A program made the position numbers and the translations under genes. Shown here one piece after another: positions 54,687 to 63,465 of a DNA stretch of 64,000 nucleotides. The notes under the pieces are model-generated. The model did no database searches, was not told where the DNA came from, and saw only the letters and a list, made by a program, of their open reading frames with translations. Location: positions 248,001 through 312,000 of the forward strand of contig JACPPA010000012.1 in NCBI GenBank assembly GCA_016191285.1. Reading direction: 5' to 3'. The stretch is from Gammaproteobacteria bacterium. GTDB taxonomy: Bacteria; Pseudomonadota; Gammaproteobacteria; Ga0077536. How positions within the stretch are numbered: position 1 is the first letter of the stretch; each line of letters begins with the position of its first letter.

Positions 54687-55010
54687 TTAGGTTTGACGTT
54701 CGGGCAGCTGAACAATTAAGCCGTCCAAGTCGGCAGACAACTTAATCTGGCAGCTCAGGCGTGAGTTTGCTTGCCGTGGCACGGCGGTGCATTCCAGGAG
54801 ATCGAGTTCAGTGGCGCTCGGCGCAGGCAATTTCGCCAACCAGTTCGGATCCACCACGACATGACAGGTCGCACACGCACAGCCGCCGCCGCATTCCGCA
54901 ACAATGCCGCTTACATCATTCTGAACCGCACCCTCCATCAACGACCAGCCGCTCGGAATATCGAGTTCACGGCGCGTTCCGTCGTGGGCAATTAGGGTTA
55001 CTTTGGGCAT
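54687..55010 (-). CDS. [2Fe-2S] ferredoxin, second copy
   Basis: From ATG 55010 the 107-residue protein has CGGGCACATC and LSCQI cluster ligands, again with the extra loop Cys. It resembles the 53111 ferredoxin along its whole length (MEGAV, CACATCH, LDGLIVQ), so the two probably arose by duplication. It starts 7 bases after ETF-QO ends, and the reductase gene begins 36 bases downstream. The longer frame to 55049 overlaps ETF-QO and is less likely. Confidence 0.9.
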   Translation of the reverse strand: MPKVTLIAHDGTRRELDIPSGWSLMEGAVQNDVSGIVAECGGGCACATCHVVVDPNWLAKLPAPSATELDLLECTAVPRQANSRLSCQIKLSADLDGLIVQLPERQT

Positions 55011-55017
55011 GGCGAAC

Positions 55018-56649
55018 TCACATATTGGGATAATTGGGTCCGCCACCACCTTCTGGTGTCACCCAATTGATGTTTTGCGACGGATCTTTGATATCGCAGG
55101 TCTTACAGTGCACGCAGTTCTGCGCGTTGATCCGTAACTGCGGCGTGCCGGCTTCTTCCACGAATTCGTAGACCCCCGCCGGACAATAGCGCTGCTCGGG
55201 TCCGGCGTAGACGGCCAAATTCAGGCGAGTGGGAACCCCGGCATCTTTCAAGGTTAGGTGACAGGGCTGTTCTTCTTCGTGATTGGTATTCGACAGAAAC
55301 ACCGAGGACAGCTTATCGAAGGTCAGCACGCCATCCGGTTTCGGATAGTCAATGGGCGTGCACTGCGCGGCCGGCTTCAAACTCGTGTGATCCGGTGTGT
55401 GATGCAGGGTCCACGGCGCCTTGCCGCGCAATACAAAGGTATCGATGGCGGAATAGGCCATGGCCGGCCACAAGCCCCAATGAAAAGCGGGCTTGATGTT
55501 ACGCACGCGATACAACTCATCCCACAGCCAAGAGTTCTGCAAGCGCTGCGGATAGTCGACCGCTTCCTTGCCGATTTCACTCTCCGATCGCAGCAGCTCG
55601 AACAGGCTCTCAGCCGCCACCATGCCGGACTTCATCGCGGTGTGGCTGCCTTTGATCTTGGGCAGATTCAAGAAGCCGGCCGCGTCGCCAATTAATAATC
55701 CGCCGGGAAAGGTCAGCTTCGGAATCGATTGGAACCCACCCGCACTGATGGCACGCGCGCCGTAGGCGACGCGCCGCGCACCGGCGAAAGTTTCCCGGAT
55801 CGCCGGATGCGTTTTAAACCGCTGCATCTCATCGAACGGGCTCAAATAGGGATTGGCGTAGCCCAAGCCAAGGACATAGCCAATCGAGACGAGGTTGTCT
55901 TCGAGATGATAGAGAAAGGAGCCGCCGTAGGTTGCTTGATCGACTGGCCAGCCAATGGTGTGCGTAACACTGCCGGCGTGATGCTGTTGTGGCGTTACTT
56001 CCCACAGTTCCTTGACACCTAGGCCGTAGACTTGAGTGTCGACGCCAGCGCGCAACTTAAACCGCTCAAATAGCGTCTTGGTGAGTGAGCCACGGCAGCC
56101 TTCGGCGAAAATAGTTTGCTTGGCATGCAGTTCCATGCCGGGCGCGAAATTAGGACCTTCTTCACCCGTTTTGGTACGGCCCATGTCACCGGTCGCTACC
56201 CCCTTCACGCTGCCATCGGCGTGATACAACACCTCGGCCGCGGCGAAACCTGGATAGATGTCGACGCCCAGGCCTTCCGCCTGCTGCGCCAACCACCGGC
56301 AGACATTGCCCAGGCTCACGATATAGTTGCCGTGGTTTTGCATCGGCGGCGGCGTGGGCAAGCGAAACGCGCGCTGCCTGGTTAAAAACAAAAAACGATC
56401 GTCGGTGACCGGCGTCTTCAGCGGCGCGCCGAGTTCCTGCCAGTCCGGAAATAATTCGGCCAATGCCCGCGGTTCCATCACCGCGCCGGACAAAATATGC
56501 GCGCCAATTTCGGAGCCTTTTTCAAGGACGCACACGCTGAGCCCGGTGCCGTGTTCGAGTGCCAGCTGTCGCAGTCTGATCGCGGTCGCCAAGCCGGCGG
56601 GGCCACCGCCGATCACGACCACGTCGAACTCCATTGCCTCTCGTTCCAT
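55018..56649 (-). CDS. Electron transfer flavoprotein-ubiquinone oxidoreductase
   Basis: The 543-residue membrane-associated flavoprotein accepts electrons from ETF and reduces ubiquinone. It has the FAD site [17 protein letters not shown], the [14 protein letters not shown] region and a C-terminal 4Fe-4S domain with CPAGVYEF and [13 protein letters not shown]. All are as in mammalian and bacterial ETF-QO. Starts at 56649 or at the MEFDVVV codon (56634) are possible. It follows etfA by 23 bases. Confidence 0.95.
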   Translation of the reverse strand: MEREAMEFDVVVIGGGPAGLATAIRLRQLALEHGTGLSVCVLEKGSEIGAHILSGAVMEPRALAELFPDWQELGAPLKTPVTDDRFLFLTRQRAFRLPTPPPMQNHGNYIVSLGNVCRWLAQQAEGLGVDIYPGFAAAEVLYHADGSVKGVATGDMGRTKTGEEGPNFAPGMELHAKQTIFAEGCRGSLTKTLFERFKLRAGVDTQVYGLGVKELWEVTPQQHHAGSVTHTIGWPVDQATYGGSFLYHLEDNLVSIGYVLGLGYANPYLSPFDEMQRFKTHPAIRETFAGARRVAYGARAISAGGFQSIPKLTFPGGLLIGDAAGFLNLPKIKGSHTAMKSGMVAAESLFELLRSESEIGKEAVDYPQRLQNSWLWDELYRVRNIKPAFHWGLWPAMAYSAIDTFVLRGKAPWTLHHTPDHTSLKPAAQCTPIDYPKPDGVLTFDKLSSVFLSNTNHEEEQPCHLTLKDAGVPTRLNLAVYAGPEQRYCPAGVYEFVEEAGTPQLRINAQNCVHCKTCDIKDPSQNINWVTPEGGGGPNYPNM

Positions 56650-56672
56650 ACGCGCGCCCCTAAGCGTAACGC

Positions 56673-57608
56673 TTATTTGTCGAGAGCTTCGATCAGCGCT
56701 GGAACTTCCTTGAACAAGTCTCCAACCAGCCCGTAATCCGCGACCTGGAAAATCGGCGCCTCTTCATCCTTATTGATGGCCACGATCACCTTGCTGTCTT
56801 TCATGCCGGCCAGGTGTTGAATCGCGCCCGAAATCCCGACCGCGACGTACAAGGTCGGCGCGACCACTTTGCCGGTTTGCCCGACTTGGTAATCGTTCGG
56901 GACGTAGCCTGCATCGACCGCCGCGCGCGAGGCACCGACCGCGGCGCCCAATTTATCCGCCAGCTTCTCGATAATCGCGAAGTTCTCCGCACTCCCAACA
57001 CCACGCCCGCCGGAGACCACGATGTCGGCCGCCGCGAGTTCGGGTCGCGTTGATTTCGTCAGCTCCTCGCCTTTGAAAGTCGAAAGTCCCGCATCGGGTC
57101 CCGGTGCGAGGGCTTCGATGGTTGCGTTACCGCCTTGCGCGGCTACGGCATCGAACGCTGTGGTCCGCACGGTGATAGTTTTGACGCGATCGGACGACTG
57201 AACCGTCGCCAATACATTCCCCGCATAGATCGGACGCACGAAGGTTTCCGGATCGATCACCTCGATGATGTCCGATAGTTGCGCGACATCGAGTAAGGCC
57301 GCGATCCGGGGCACGACATTTTTGCCGTTAGTGGTCGCCGCCGCCAGCACGTGGCTGTAATTCGCCGCCAGCCGCACCACCAGCGGCGCCAAATTTTCAG
57401 CCAGCCCATGGGCGTAATGCGGCGCATCGCAATGGAGCACCTTGGCTACACCGACGACCTGTGCCGCGGCCGCCGCGACTGCCCGACATTGATGGCCGGC
57501 GACCAAGATATCGCAGGGACGACCGAGCTTGGCGGCGGCGGCAACTGCATTAAGCGTCGCGATATTTAGCGCCGCATTGTTGTGTTCGGCTATGACGAGA
57601 GCAGTCAT
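56673..57608 (-). CDS. etfA: Electron transfer flavoprotein subunit alpha
   Basis: The 311-residue EtfA binds FAD and carries electrons from acyl-CoA dehydrogenases. The C-terminal FAD domain shows [35 protein letters not shown] and [12 protein letters not shown]. etfB ends 3 bases upstream, and ETF-QO begins 23 bases downstream. Its natural electron donor is very likely the acyl-CoA dehydrogenase at 60.6 kb. Confidence 0.96.
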   Translation of the reverse strand: MTALVIAEHNNAALNIATLNAVAAAAKLGRPCDILVAGHQCRAVAAAAAQVVGVAKVLHCDAPHYAHGLAENLAPLVVRLAANYSHVLAAATTNGKNVVPRIAALLDVAQLSDIIEVIDPETFVRPIYAGNVLATVQSSDRVKTITVRTTAFDAVAAQGGNATIEALAPGPDAGLSTFKGEELTKSTRPELAAADIVVSGGRGVGSAENFAIIEKLADKLGAAVGASRAAVDAGYVPNDYQVGQTGKVVAPTLYVAVGISGAIQHLAGMKDSKVIVAINKDEEAPIFQVADYGLVGDLFKEVPALIEALDK

Positions 57609-57611
57609 GAC

Positions 57612-58361
57612 TTAGATCACCTTCGCTTCGTTGCGGAGCTTCGCAACCAATTCGTTAACATCCGCCACTTTGACCCCACCGGCGCGCGCCGCGGGTTCGC
57701 TGACTTTGACCAGCTTCAAGCGCGGCGCTACATCAACCCCTAAATCAGCCGGGGTCACGATGTCGAGCGGCTTCTTTTTAGCCTTCATGATGTTCGGCAG
57801 CTTTACGTAGCGGGGTTCGTTCAAACGCAGATCGGCGGTGATCACGGCGGGAAGCTTTAAGGTGAGCGCTTGCAAGCCCCCATCGACTTCGCGCTTCACA
57901 TCGACCGTGTCCACACCAACTTCCACTTTGGCCGCGAACGTGCCTTGGGCCCAACCCAGCAGACCCGCCAGCATTTGGCCCGTTTGATTCGAATCGTCGT
58001 CGATGGCTTGTTTGCCGAGAATAACCAACCCTGGCTGCTCCTTGTCGACCAGCGCCTTCAATAATTTGGCGACTCCAAGCGGTTGGATTTCGGTCTCGGT
58101 TTGCACCAGGATACCCCGATCAGCGCCCATCGCCATGGCGGTGCGCAAAGTCTCCTGGCACTGCGCCGGGCCAACCGAGACCGCGATGATTTCCTCGACC
58201 TTGCCGGCTTCCTGCAAGCGAATCGCCTCTTCGACGGCGATTTCGTCGAACGGGTTCATCGACATTTTTACATTCGCTAATTCAACACCAGTGCCGTCGG
58301 ATTTCGGCCGCGCCTTGACGTTGTAATCTATGGCTCGCTTGACGGCCACCAAGATCTTCAT
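57612..58361 (-). CDS. etfB: Electron transfer flavoprotein subunit beta
   Basis: The 249-residue EtfB starts [16 protein letters not shown], contains [15 protein letters not shown] and [17 protein letters not shown], and ends in the recognition-loop domain typical of the family. ATG 58361 has AGGAACCC just upstream. A longer frame to 58373 would begin MEEPMKIL, but its start lacks that site. It heads the minus-strand electron-transfer run. Confidence 0.95.
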   Translation of the reverse strand: MKILVAVKRAIDYNVKARPKSDGTGVELANVKMSMNPFDEIAVEEAIRLQEAGKVEEIIAVSVGPAQCQETLRTAMAMGADRGILVQTETEIQPLGVAKLLKALVDKEQPGLVILGKQAIDDDSNQTGQMLAGLLGWAQGTFAAKVEVGVDTVDVKREVDGGLQALTLKLPAVITADLRLNEPRYVKLPNIMKAKKKPLDIVTPADLGVDVAPRLKLVKVSEPAARAGGVKVADVNELVAKLRNEAKVI

Positions 58362-58633
58362 GGGTTCCTCCAAAGTGCTTACGAATCCAGCACCCCGCGA
58401 CGCGCTCGGTCGAGCACAAAAGGGGGCGAGACCGGGTCATCAACAGGGGCTGGCATGGTATCAATAAATCCTTGATCGAACCACGGATCCTATACGGGAT
58501 ATGCCGCGCCCGGCGGGGTTTACATTGCGTGTGATGGCCTCGGTATGTTTGAATTCAGCGTGAGCGGACCCGCGAAGGGGACGCGTTAGCGGGTGAGAGC
58601 GCATAACAACAAATTAATTCAAATCGGACATCT

Positions 58634-59011
58634 ATGAATATCTATGTAGGGAATTTGCCTTATAGCGTGCGCGATGACGAACTCCGCGGCGCTTTTGAAC
58701 CGTTCGGCAAAGTCGTTTCGGCCGAAGTCATTTTCGATAAACGCACGCGGCGTTCACGTGGTTACGGATTCGTTGAAATGGAACACGATGCGGAGGGGCA
58801 ACGCGCGATCGAAGCGCTGAACGGCAAGGAATTTCACGGGCGGGAGCTACGCGTGGATGCCTCGCAACCGCGTGACGAAAAAACCGCTACGCGCGGCGAC
58901 CGACCGCCGCGTAGTAATCAAAACCGCCATTCGAATGAACGCGCCGCGCCACGGGCAGCGGAGGCGCCCGCAAGCGGTATTAAGGGCTTCTTCAAACGTC
59001 TTTTCAGCTAG
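58634..59011 (+). CDS. RRM-type RNA-binding protein
   Basis: One RRM domain fills residues 1-80, with RNP2 IYVGNL and RNP1 RGYGFVEM. It resembles the small bacterial and cyanobacterial RRM proteins often raised by cold. The tail (about 81-125) is basic and low-complexity, ending GIKGFFKRLFS. A long upstream gap (272 bases) holds weak TTTACA/TATGTT promoter-like hexamers 19 bases apart. The stop is an amber codon, and the same frame stays open for another 119 codons downstream. Confidence 0.93.
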   Translation: MNIYVGNLPYSVRDDELRGAFEPFGKVVSAEVIFDKRTRRSRGYGFVEMEHDAEGQRAIEALNGKEFHGRELRVDASQPRDEKTATRGDRPPRSNQNRHSNERAAPRAAEAPASGIKGFFKRLFS

Positions 59012-59371
59012 CCTAAGCTGCGTGTCACCCTGAGCCCTCACACACTGCTGGACGACGCCGTTCACGACTTACCCGACAGCGCGCGGCCGGCTTGGAACGC
59101 CTATCGCGAACTGCTCGATTCCAAATCGGCGTACTTCGATTTTCTCGCGTTGCTGGCGAATAAATATCAACACGGAGGGCAACACAGTCTTGCCGAAATT
59201 GCCCGCCTCGAAACCCTGCTCGCTGCGCATACCGCGGCGGTGAAGACGTTCAAATCCGCGGTTATTGATCTGGGGCAGGCGGATGCCACGGCGCGCGATC
59301 TCTTGGTCAAGCTACTCAGTCGCGTGAACGCGGGCCTCGGCACTACTCAGGGCTCGACCACCACGCATTGA
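59012..59371 (+). CDS. Hypothetical open frame continuing past the RRM gene's amber stop
   Basis: Right after the TAG at 59009-59011, in the same frame, 119 sense codons follow to a stop at 59369-59371. They look coding: LSPHTLLDDAVHDLPDSARP, then AYRELLDSKSAYFDFLALL and a helical LAEIARLETLLAAHTAAV. No ATG, GTG or TTG occurs in frame before TTG 59150, and that start would cut off half of the helical protein. CTG at 59018 or 59030 may be the real start. Alternatives are readthrough or an amber mutation in a once fused gene. No family recognised. Confidence 0.5.
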   Translation, partial: PKLRVTLSPHTLLDDAVHDLPDSARPAWNAYRELLDSKSAYFDFLALLANKYQHGGQHSLAEIARLETLLAAHTAAVKTFKSAVIDLGQADATARDLLVKLLSRVNAGLGTTQGSTTTH

Positions 59372-59437
59372 CGCACGGGCACTGAGTAGGAGTCGACGTA
59401 CGAGATCGTCGTGGGGGGAACTTATCTCAAAATCCTA

Positions 59438-59587
59438 AACCCCTCACCCTAACCCTCTCCCACAAGGGGAGAGGGGAAAGATCACGCTTTCGCATCACAC
59501 TCGCCGCCCTCGCCGGAGCGGTGAAAGATCGCGCGATCGTCTTACTCCCTCTCCCCTCGCGGGAGAGGGCTGGGGTGAGGGGGGTTA
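59438..59587. repeat. Long imperfect inverted repeat (CCCTCACCCTAACCC type)
   Basis: AACCCCTCACCCTAACCC (continuing TCTCCC) at 59438-59461 is mirrored by GGGAGAGGGCTGGGGTGAGG (with more G) at 59561-59587. Inner AGGGGAGAGGGG/CCCTCTCCCCT segments also pair. The element fills most of the 328-base gap between the RRM-linked frame and the SDR gene. Repeats with this wording recur between genes in many proteobacteria and are nonautonomous. It could act as a transcript-end hairpin here. Confidence 0.75.
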
Positions 59588-59699
59588 AACGCCCCCTCCG
59601 ACGTTTGGGTTTTTAGCCACGATTAATCTCGTTGCTTCACCCACTCGAAATTCAAAAGAGGCCTTGAGTTATTTGGGAACACGGCAGTGCGGTTGTGGG

Positions 59700-60605
59700 T
59701 TATCCAGTCTGTTCTGGCGGTGAGGGCGCGGCCGGGGTGTCGAGCCGACGTGTCGCGTCAGCAAAATATTCCGGCTTGCCGGTGGTCCATATCTCACCCC
59801 AGTGTTGGCCCGCGCCGTCAATGGTCAGCACTTCGCCATTGATATAGCCGCCCGGCGGCCCGCCAATAAACACCGCGGCTTCCGCGATCTGCCACGGCGA
59901 ACCGACTTTTTGCATGGGATTGGTCAGAGGATATTTGCTCCGCGCTGCTTCCGAATACACCGCCCAGCCTTCGGTCTTGATCGCGCCCGGCGCGATGCAA
60001 TTGACGCGGATATTGAACGGGGCCCACTCCACAGCGACCGCTTGCGAGACCGCAATAACGCCGGCGCGCGCCGCGACCGTATGGGCAACCCCATGTAAAC
60101 CGCGCGGCACGACGACAATATTAACGATACTGCCCGGTTGTCCCGCCTCGCGCCATTTGCGCGCATGCGCCTGCATCATGCCCCAGGTGCCATTCAAATT
60201 GGTGTTGATGACGGTATTCCAACCTTTGTCGGAAAAATCGATCGCCGCCTGCGGGAATTGACCGCCCGCGCTGTTAATCAGCAAATCCACTTGCCCGAAT
60301 CGGCCCCAGATCGTCTCGGCCGAGCGGTCGATCCACCCGCGATCACGAATATCCACCGGTTCGAAATCGACATCAAATTCGCGTTCGCGCAGGGCGTCGA
60401 CCACGGCGACCAGCTTGTCTTCGTTACGACCGCAGATCACCACGCTGGCGCCGAGTCGCGCCGCCAGCCACGCGGTCGCGCGTCCGATCCCACTGCCGCC
60501 GCCGGAGACCACGACGACTTTGCCGGTCAACAGTCCAGGCGCAAAGACCGTTGGGTGACCTGCAAGCTCCTCATTAGTGGTCGGGATGTCATCATGAGTT
60601 TCCAT
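59700..60605 (-). CDS. SDR family protein with non-canonical active site
   Basis: The 301-residue Rossmann protein has GGGSGIGRA (about 36-44), SAGGQFPQAA in place of NNAG, and INTNLNGTW. The catalytic positions are changed: IVNIVVVPRG replaces the usual Ser region, and HTVAARAGV sits where YSAAKAGV is expected, so Tyr is Thr and Lys is Arg. It resembles the 2,4-dienoyl-CoA reductase branch of the SDRs, which also lacks the Tyr. The gene follows an acyl-CoA dehydrogenase by 14 bases, so it may act on a CoA thioester. Confidence 0.85.
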   Translation of the reverse strand: METHDDIPTTNEELAGHPTVFAPGLLTGKVVVVSGGGSGIGRATAWLAARLGASVVICGRNEDKLVAVVDALREREFDVDFEPVDIRDRGWIDRSAETIWGRFGQVDLLINSAGGQFPQAAIDFSDKGWNTVINTNLNGTWGMMQAHARKWREAGQPGSIVNIVVVPRGLHGVAHTVAARAGVIAVSQAVAVEWAPFNIRVNCIAPGAIKTEGWAVYSEAARSKYPLTNPMQKVGSPWQIAEAAVFIGGPPGGYINGEVLTIDGAGQHWGEIWTTGKPEYFADATRRLDTPAAPSPPEQTG

Positions 60606-60619
60606 ACGATCTCTTCTGT

Positions 60620-61834
60620 CTAGCGCCGCGCCAGCAATTCGCGACTGATAATCAACTTACGCACTTCGGTCGTGCCCGCGCCGATTTCCAATAGCTTAAT
60701 CGAGCGGTACAGACGATTGATTTCAGCTTCCCACATGTAGCCGTAGCCACCAAAGATTTGCAGGGCTTCGTTGAGGACGAGGTTCAGGGTATTCGCGGTA
60801 TACATCAGCGACGCCGCAGTCAAGGCATGAATTTCACCACGGCCGCCACCGCCGACTTCGAGATTGTTACCTTCCGCAAGTACGCGATAACACAGCGTGC
60901 GCATGGTTTCGACCCACACATACATGTCCGCGAGCTTCGATTGAATCATTTGGAATTCGGACAGCGGCTTGCCAAACTGTTCGCGGTTTTTGGCATAGTC
61001 GATGGCGAGATCCAACGCGCGCTCGGCAATGCCGACACAGATCGACGAAATCACGGCACGTTCGAGATCGAGCCCGCTCATCACCACCGCGACGCCGACA
61101 TTTTCCAGCCCGACTAGATTCTCCGCGGGCACACGACAGTTCTCGAACACGAGTTCACCGGTCTGGCTACCGCGAAAGCCCATTTTCTTGAGTTTCTGCG
61201 CGACCCGAAAACCCGGGAAGGTGTTCTCTACGATAAACGCCGAGATCCCGTGTGGGCCGCGCTCCGGCGCGGTCTTGGCATACACCAACAAGGTGTCGGC
61301 GATCGGTCCATTGGTGATGAACATCTTGCTGCCGTTCAAGACATAAAAGCTACCATCGCGCCGCGCAGTAGTCCGCATCGAGCCGAGCGCGTCCGAGCCA
61401 GCACCGGGCTCCGTCAGACCTAACGCCCCCACTGCCTTGCCGCTGCATAAATCCGGCAAATATTTACGCCGCTGATCCTCGTTGGCGTTGCGATAAATAT
61501 TGTTCAGGCAGAGATTCTCGTGCGCGATCCAAGACAGGCTCAAGGCGTAATTCCAGCGCGCCATCGCTTGGCACACCAGACCGCTCGTAAAGAAATCGAG
61601 ACCCGTCCCACCGTACTCCTCGGGGACCGTGATGCCGCAGTACCCTTGCGCACCGATCTTCTCGAAGACGCCGGGCGGCCACCACTCTTCGTCATCCATA
61701 CGCGGGGCCAACGGGTAGAGTTCCTTGCGCGAAAATTTGTCCGCTTCGTCCAGGATGATCTGTTGATCAGGGGTCAGGTTAAACGCGTTCGCCGACGTCT
61801 GAGCATCGGCGGCTGACGCAGTGGCATGCGACAT
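60620..61834 (-). CDS. Acyl-CoA dehydrogenase, isovaleryl-CoA-dehydrogenase type
   Basis: The 404-residue flavoenzyme has LTEPGAGSDA, FITNGPIADTLLVYAK and the FAD-binding region of acyl-CoA dehydrogenases. The catalytic base sits in LDLER, as in isovaleryl-CoA dehydrogenase, while the usual Glu near the C-terminus is replaced (IGAGTTEVR where IYEGTxQ is typical). That placement supports a branched or short-chain substrate. It is followed after 14 bases by the SDR, and the ETF genes lie 2.3 kb further on. Confidence 0.93.
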   Translation of the reverse strand: MSHATASAADAQTSANAFNLTPDQQIILDEADKFSRKELYPLAPRMDDEEWWPPGVFEKIGAQGYCGITVPEEYGGTGLDFFTSGLVCQAMARWNYALSLSWIAHENLCLNNIYRNANEDQRRKYLPDLCSGKAVGALGLTEPGAGSDALGSMRTTARRDGSFYVLNGSKMFITNGPIADTLLVYAKTAPERGPHGISAFIVENTFPGFRVAQKLKKMGFRGSQTGELVFENCRVPAENLVGLENVGVAVVMSGLDLERAVISSICVGIAERALDLAIDYAKNREQFGKPLSEFQMIQSKLADMYVWVETMRTLCYRVLAEGNNLEVGGGGRGEIHALTAASLMYTANTLNLVLNEALQIFGGYGYMWEAEINRLYRSIKLLEIGAGTTEVRKLIISRELLARR

Positions 61835-61932
61835 GGGAGTCTCCAGTGCAAGAAATTCGGAGTTGCCGAGCGTTGGCCGCTGGGTGGGCGCTCGTGTTAG
61901 CCATCGACAATATTAAAACGGCCGGCCTTTGT

Positions 61933-62706
61933 CTACGCGCGGCCCTTCGCCAGAAAGGCTTCCAAGGTCGCCATGGTTTCAGGATGTTTGGCCTGAGTCG
62001 CGATCGATCGTCCTTCCAAATCGAGTTGCGACGGCAATGAATTCTCGACGCCGGCGCGAATCAGCTGCTTCAAGCGGCCACCGGCGCCGGCTGGTAGTGC
62101 AGCCAGTCCACGCACCACCTTCTCGACCTCGGCGTCGAAGTCCGCGTCGTCCACCACGCGCGCGACGATCCCGAGCCGCTGGGCTTCGTCGGCGGTGAGT
62201 GTTGGATTTGTCGCTAAAAGATCGAAAGCGCGCTGCAAGCCGATGAGCCGCGGTAAAAAATACGTCGCACCGCCATCCGGCGTAAGCCCGGAACGGGTGT
62301 AGGCGAAATTGAATCGGGCCGAACGGCTCGCAATTGCGAGATCCGACATACAGACCAGACTAAAACCACCGCCGGCTGCCATCCCGTTGACGGCCACGAC
62401 GAGCGGTGCGGACAAGCGATTCAACACCAGAATCGCGGCATGAAAATCGACGGTCATGCCGCGCACGTGGGAATCGACGCGCGCGCGTTCCGCGACGAAT
62501 TCGCGCAGATTGCCGCCGACCGAAAACTGCCTGCCTTCGGCGCTGAGCACGACACACCGCAGCTCGGTCTCAATCTCGCACGCCACCGCGATGGCCCGGA
62601 ATTCCTCGGTCCAGCGCTTATCGACTGCATTGTGATGGGTGGGATCGGCCAGCACGATGCGCGCAATACCGTCGGCGATCGAAAATTTGAGTTTCGTAAA
62701 TTCCAT
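61933..62706 (-). CDS. Enoyl-CoA hydratase/isomerase family protein, PaaG-like
   Basis: The 257-residue crotonase-fold protein has NGMAAGGGFSLVCMSDLAIAS and FAYTRSGLTPDGGATYFLPR. The two hydratase Glu residues are absent: the first is Ser (GGGFS) and the second falls on Tyr. The Asp in TPDGG is kept, as in PaaG/isomerase members, so an isomerase is more likely than a hydratase. It begins 3 bases after the DUF6285-like gene and lies 98 bases before the acyl-CoA dehydrogenase gene. Confidence 0.87.
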   Translation of the reverse strand: MEFTKLKFSIADGIARIVLADPTHHNAVDKRWTEEFRAIAVACEIETELRCVVLSAEGRQFSVGGNLREFVAERARVDSHVRGMTVDFHAAILVLNRLSAPLVVAVNGMAAGGGFSLVCMSDLAIASRSARFNFAYTRSGLTPDGGATYFLPRLIGLQRAFDLLATNPTLTADEAQRLGIVARVVDDADFDAEVEKVVRGLAALPAGAGGRLKQLIRAGVENSLPSQLDLEGRSIATQAKHPETMATLEAFLAKGRA

Positions 62707-62709
62707 GGC

Positions 62710-63075
62710 TTATTCCCGATGCATCGTATCCAAGTGTTCAGGTTTCGAAACACGGACCTTGTTACGCACGTGCTCAAACACCAGCGCGAAGGTTTCGTCC
62801 CAATTCGTATCGTGGCGTCCGGCGCGAATCGCTTGCGCAAGGTCGGTATAGGCGTCGGGCAAGATCACCGGCTTCCTGCAAAACGCCGCCAAGCGCTGTT
62901 CTTCCGCCGCGTTCAGCGCGGCACCGGCCCCTAACTCGCGTTCAGCGACCGCCAGTAAATAACTCACACACATGGCGTGATAGCGATCCTTATCTGGCAC
63001 GCGATCGGTAATGTCGTCCACGAATTCGCGCACCGTGCGGAGCAGTTCGGTGAGTTGCGGGAGATCTTGACTCAT
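62710..63075 (-). CDS. DUF6285-like small protein
   Basis: From ATG 63075 the 121-residue protein opens with MSQDLPQLTELLRTVREF and contains AMCVSYLLAVAERELGAGA, matching the helical pattern I associate with DUF6285. Such proteins typically sit next to an APH-type kinase and acyl-CoA dehydrogenases, like LvaB beside LvaA of the levulinate pathway; that link is from memory and inferred. The repeat cluster at 63042-63409 contains two more copies of its first codons. Confidence 0.7.
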   Translation of the reverse strand: MSQDLPQLTELLRTVREFVDDITDRVPDKDRYHAMCVSYLLAVAERELGAGAALNAAEEQRLAAFCRKPVILPDAYTDLAQAIRAGRHDTNWDETFALVFEHVRNKVRVSKPEHLDTMHRE

Positions 63076-63409
63076 GCAGTGACCCAATCTTGTGGAAGTG
63101 ACTTTAGTCGCGAATGGTCGGGCCGTTCGAAATTCGCAGCTAAAGCTGCTCCCACATTCGAACTGTCGCGGCGCAGAATGACGATGCGAAGCAGTTCTGA
63201 AAGTAGAGAAAGATCTTGGCTCACGCAGTGGCCCAATCTTGTGGGAGCGACTTCAGTCGCGAACGGGCGGTTCGTTTGGGATTCGCGATGCGAAGCAGTT
63301 CTGAAAGTAGAGAAAGATCTTGGCTCACGCAGTGGCCCAATCTTGTGGGAGCGACTTTAGTCGCGAACGGGCGGTTCGTTTGGGATTCGCGGCTAAAGCC
63401 GCTCCCACA
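63042..63409. repeat. REP-like hairpin cluster upstream of the DUF6285-like gene
   Basis: Two strong inverted pairs occur. One is 63091-63114 with 63133-63156. The other is 63344-63367 with 63386-63409, whose 24-base arms (TGTGGGAGCGACTTTAGTCG plus CGAA) match with only two differences. A third left arm lies near 63240. The cluster fills the gap between the DUF6285-like gene and the kinase and overlaps the gene's first codons. It belongs to the same repeat family as the 50129 element. Confidence 0.8.
63183..63390. repeat. Two tandem 104-base units carrying ghost copies of the DUF6285-like gene start
   Basis: 63183-63286 and 63287-63390 are identical but for one base (C or T in CTTCAG/CTTTAG). 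Each contains, on the minus strand, GTGAGCCAAGATCTTTC, encoding VSQDLSLLSELLR, a near copy of the real gene's MSQDLPQLTELLR. The ghost start codons (63224 and 63328) are not in frame with the gene and lead nowhere. This points to duplication of a gene edge along with REP sequences. Confidence 0.85.
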
Positions 63410-63465
63410 TACGAACGACCGCGGCGCAGAATGGATGAACTAGGCGGGTTCATTGCGACATCGCG

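Noticed and set aside
63183-63390. Two direct repeats that might suggest a CRISPR or satellite array
   Set aside because: There are only two copies joined head to tail without spacers, and they contain REP arms and a copied gene start; this is a tandem duplication.
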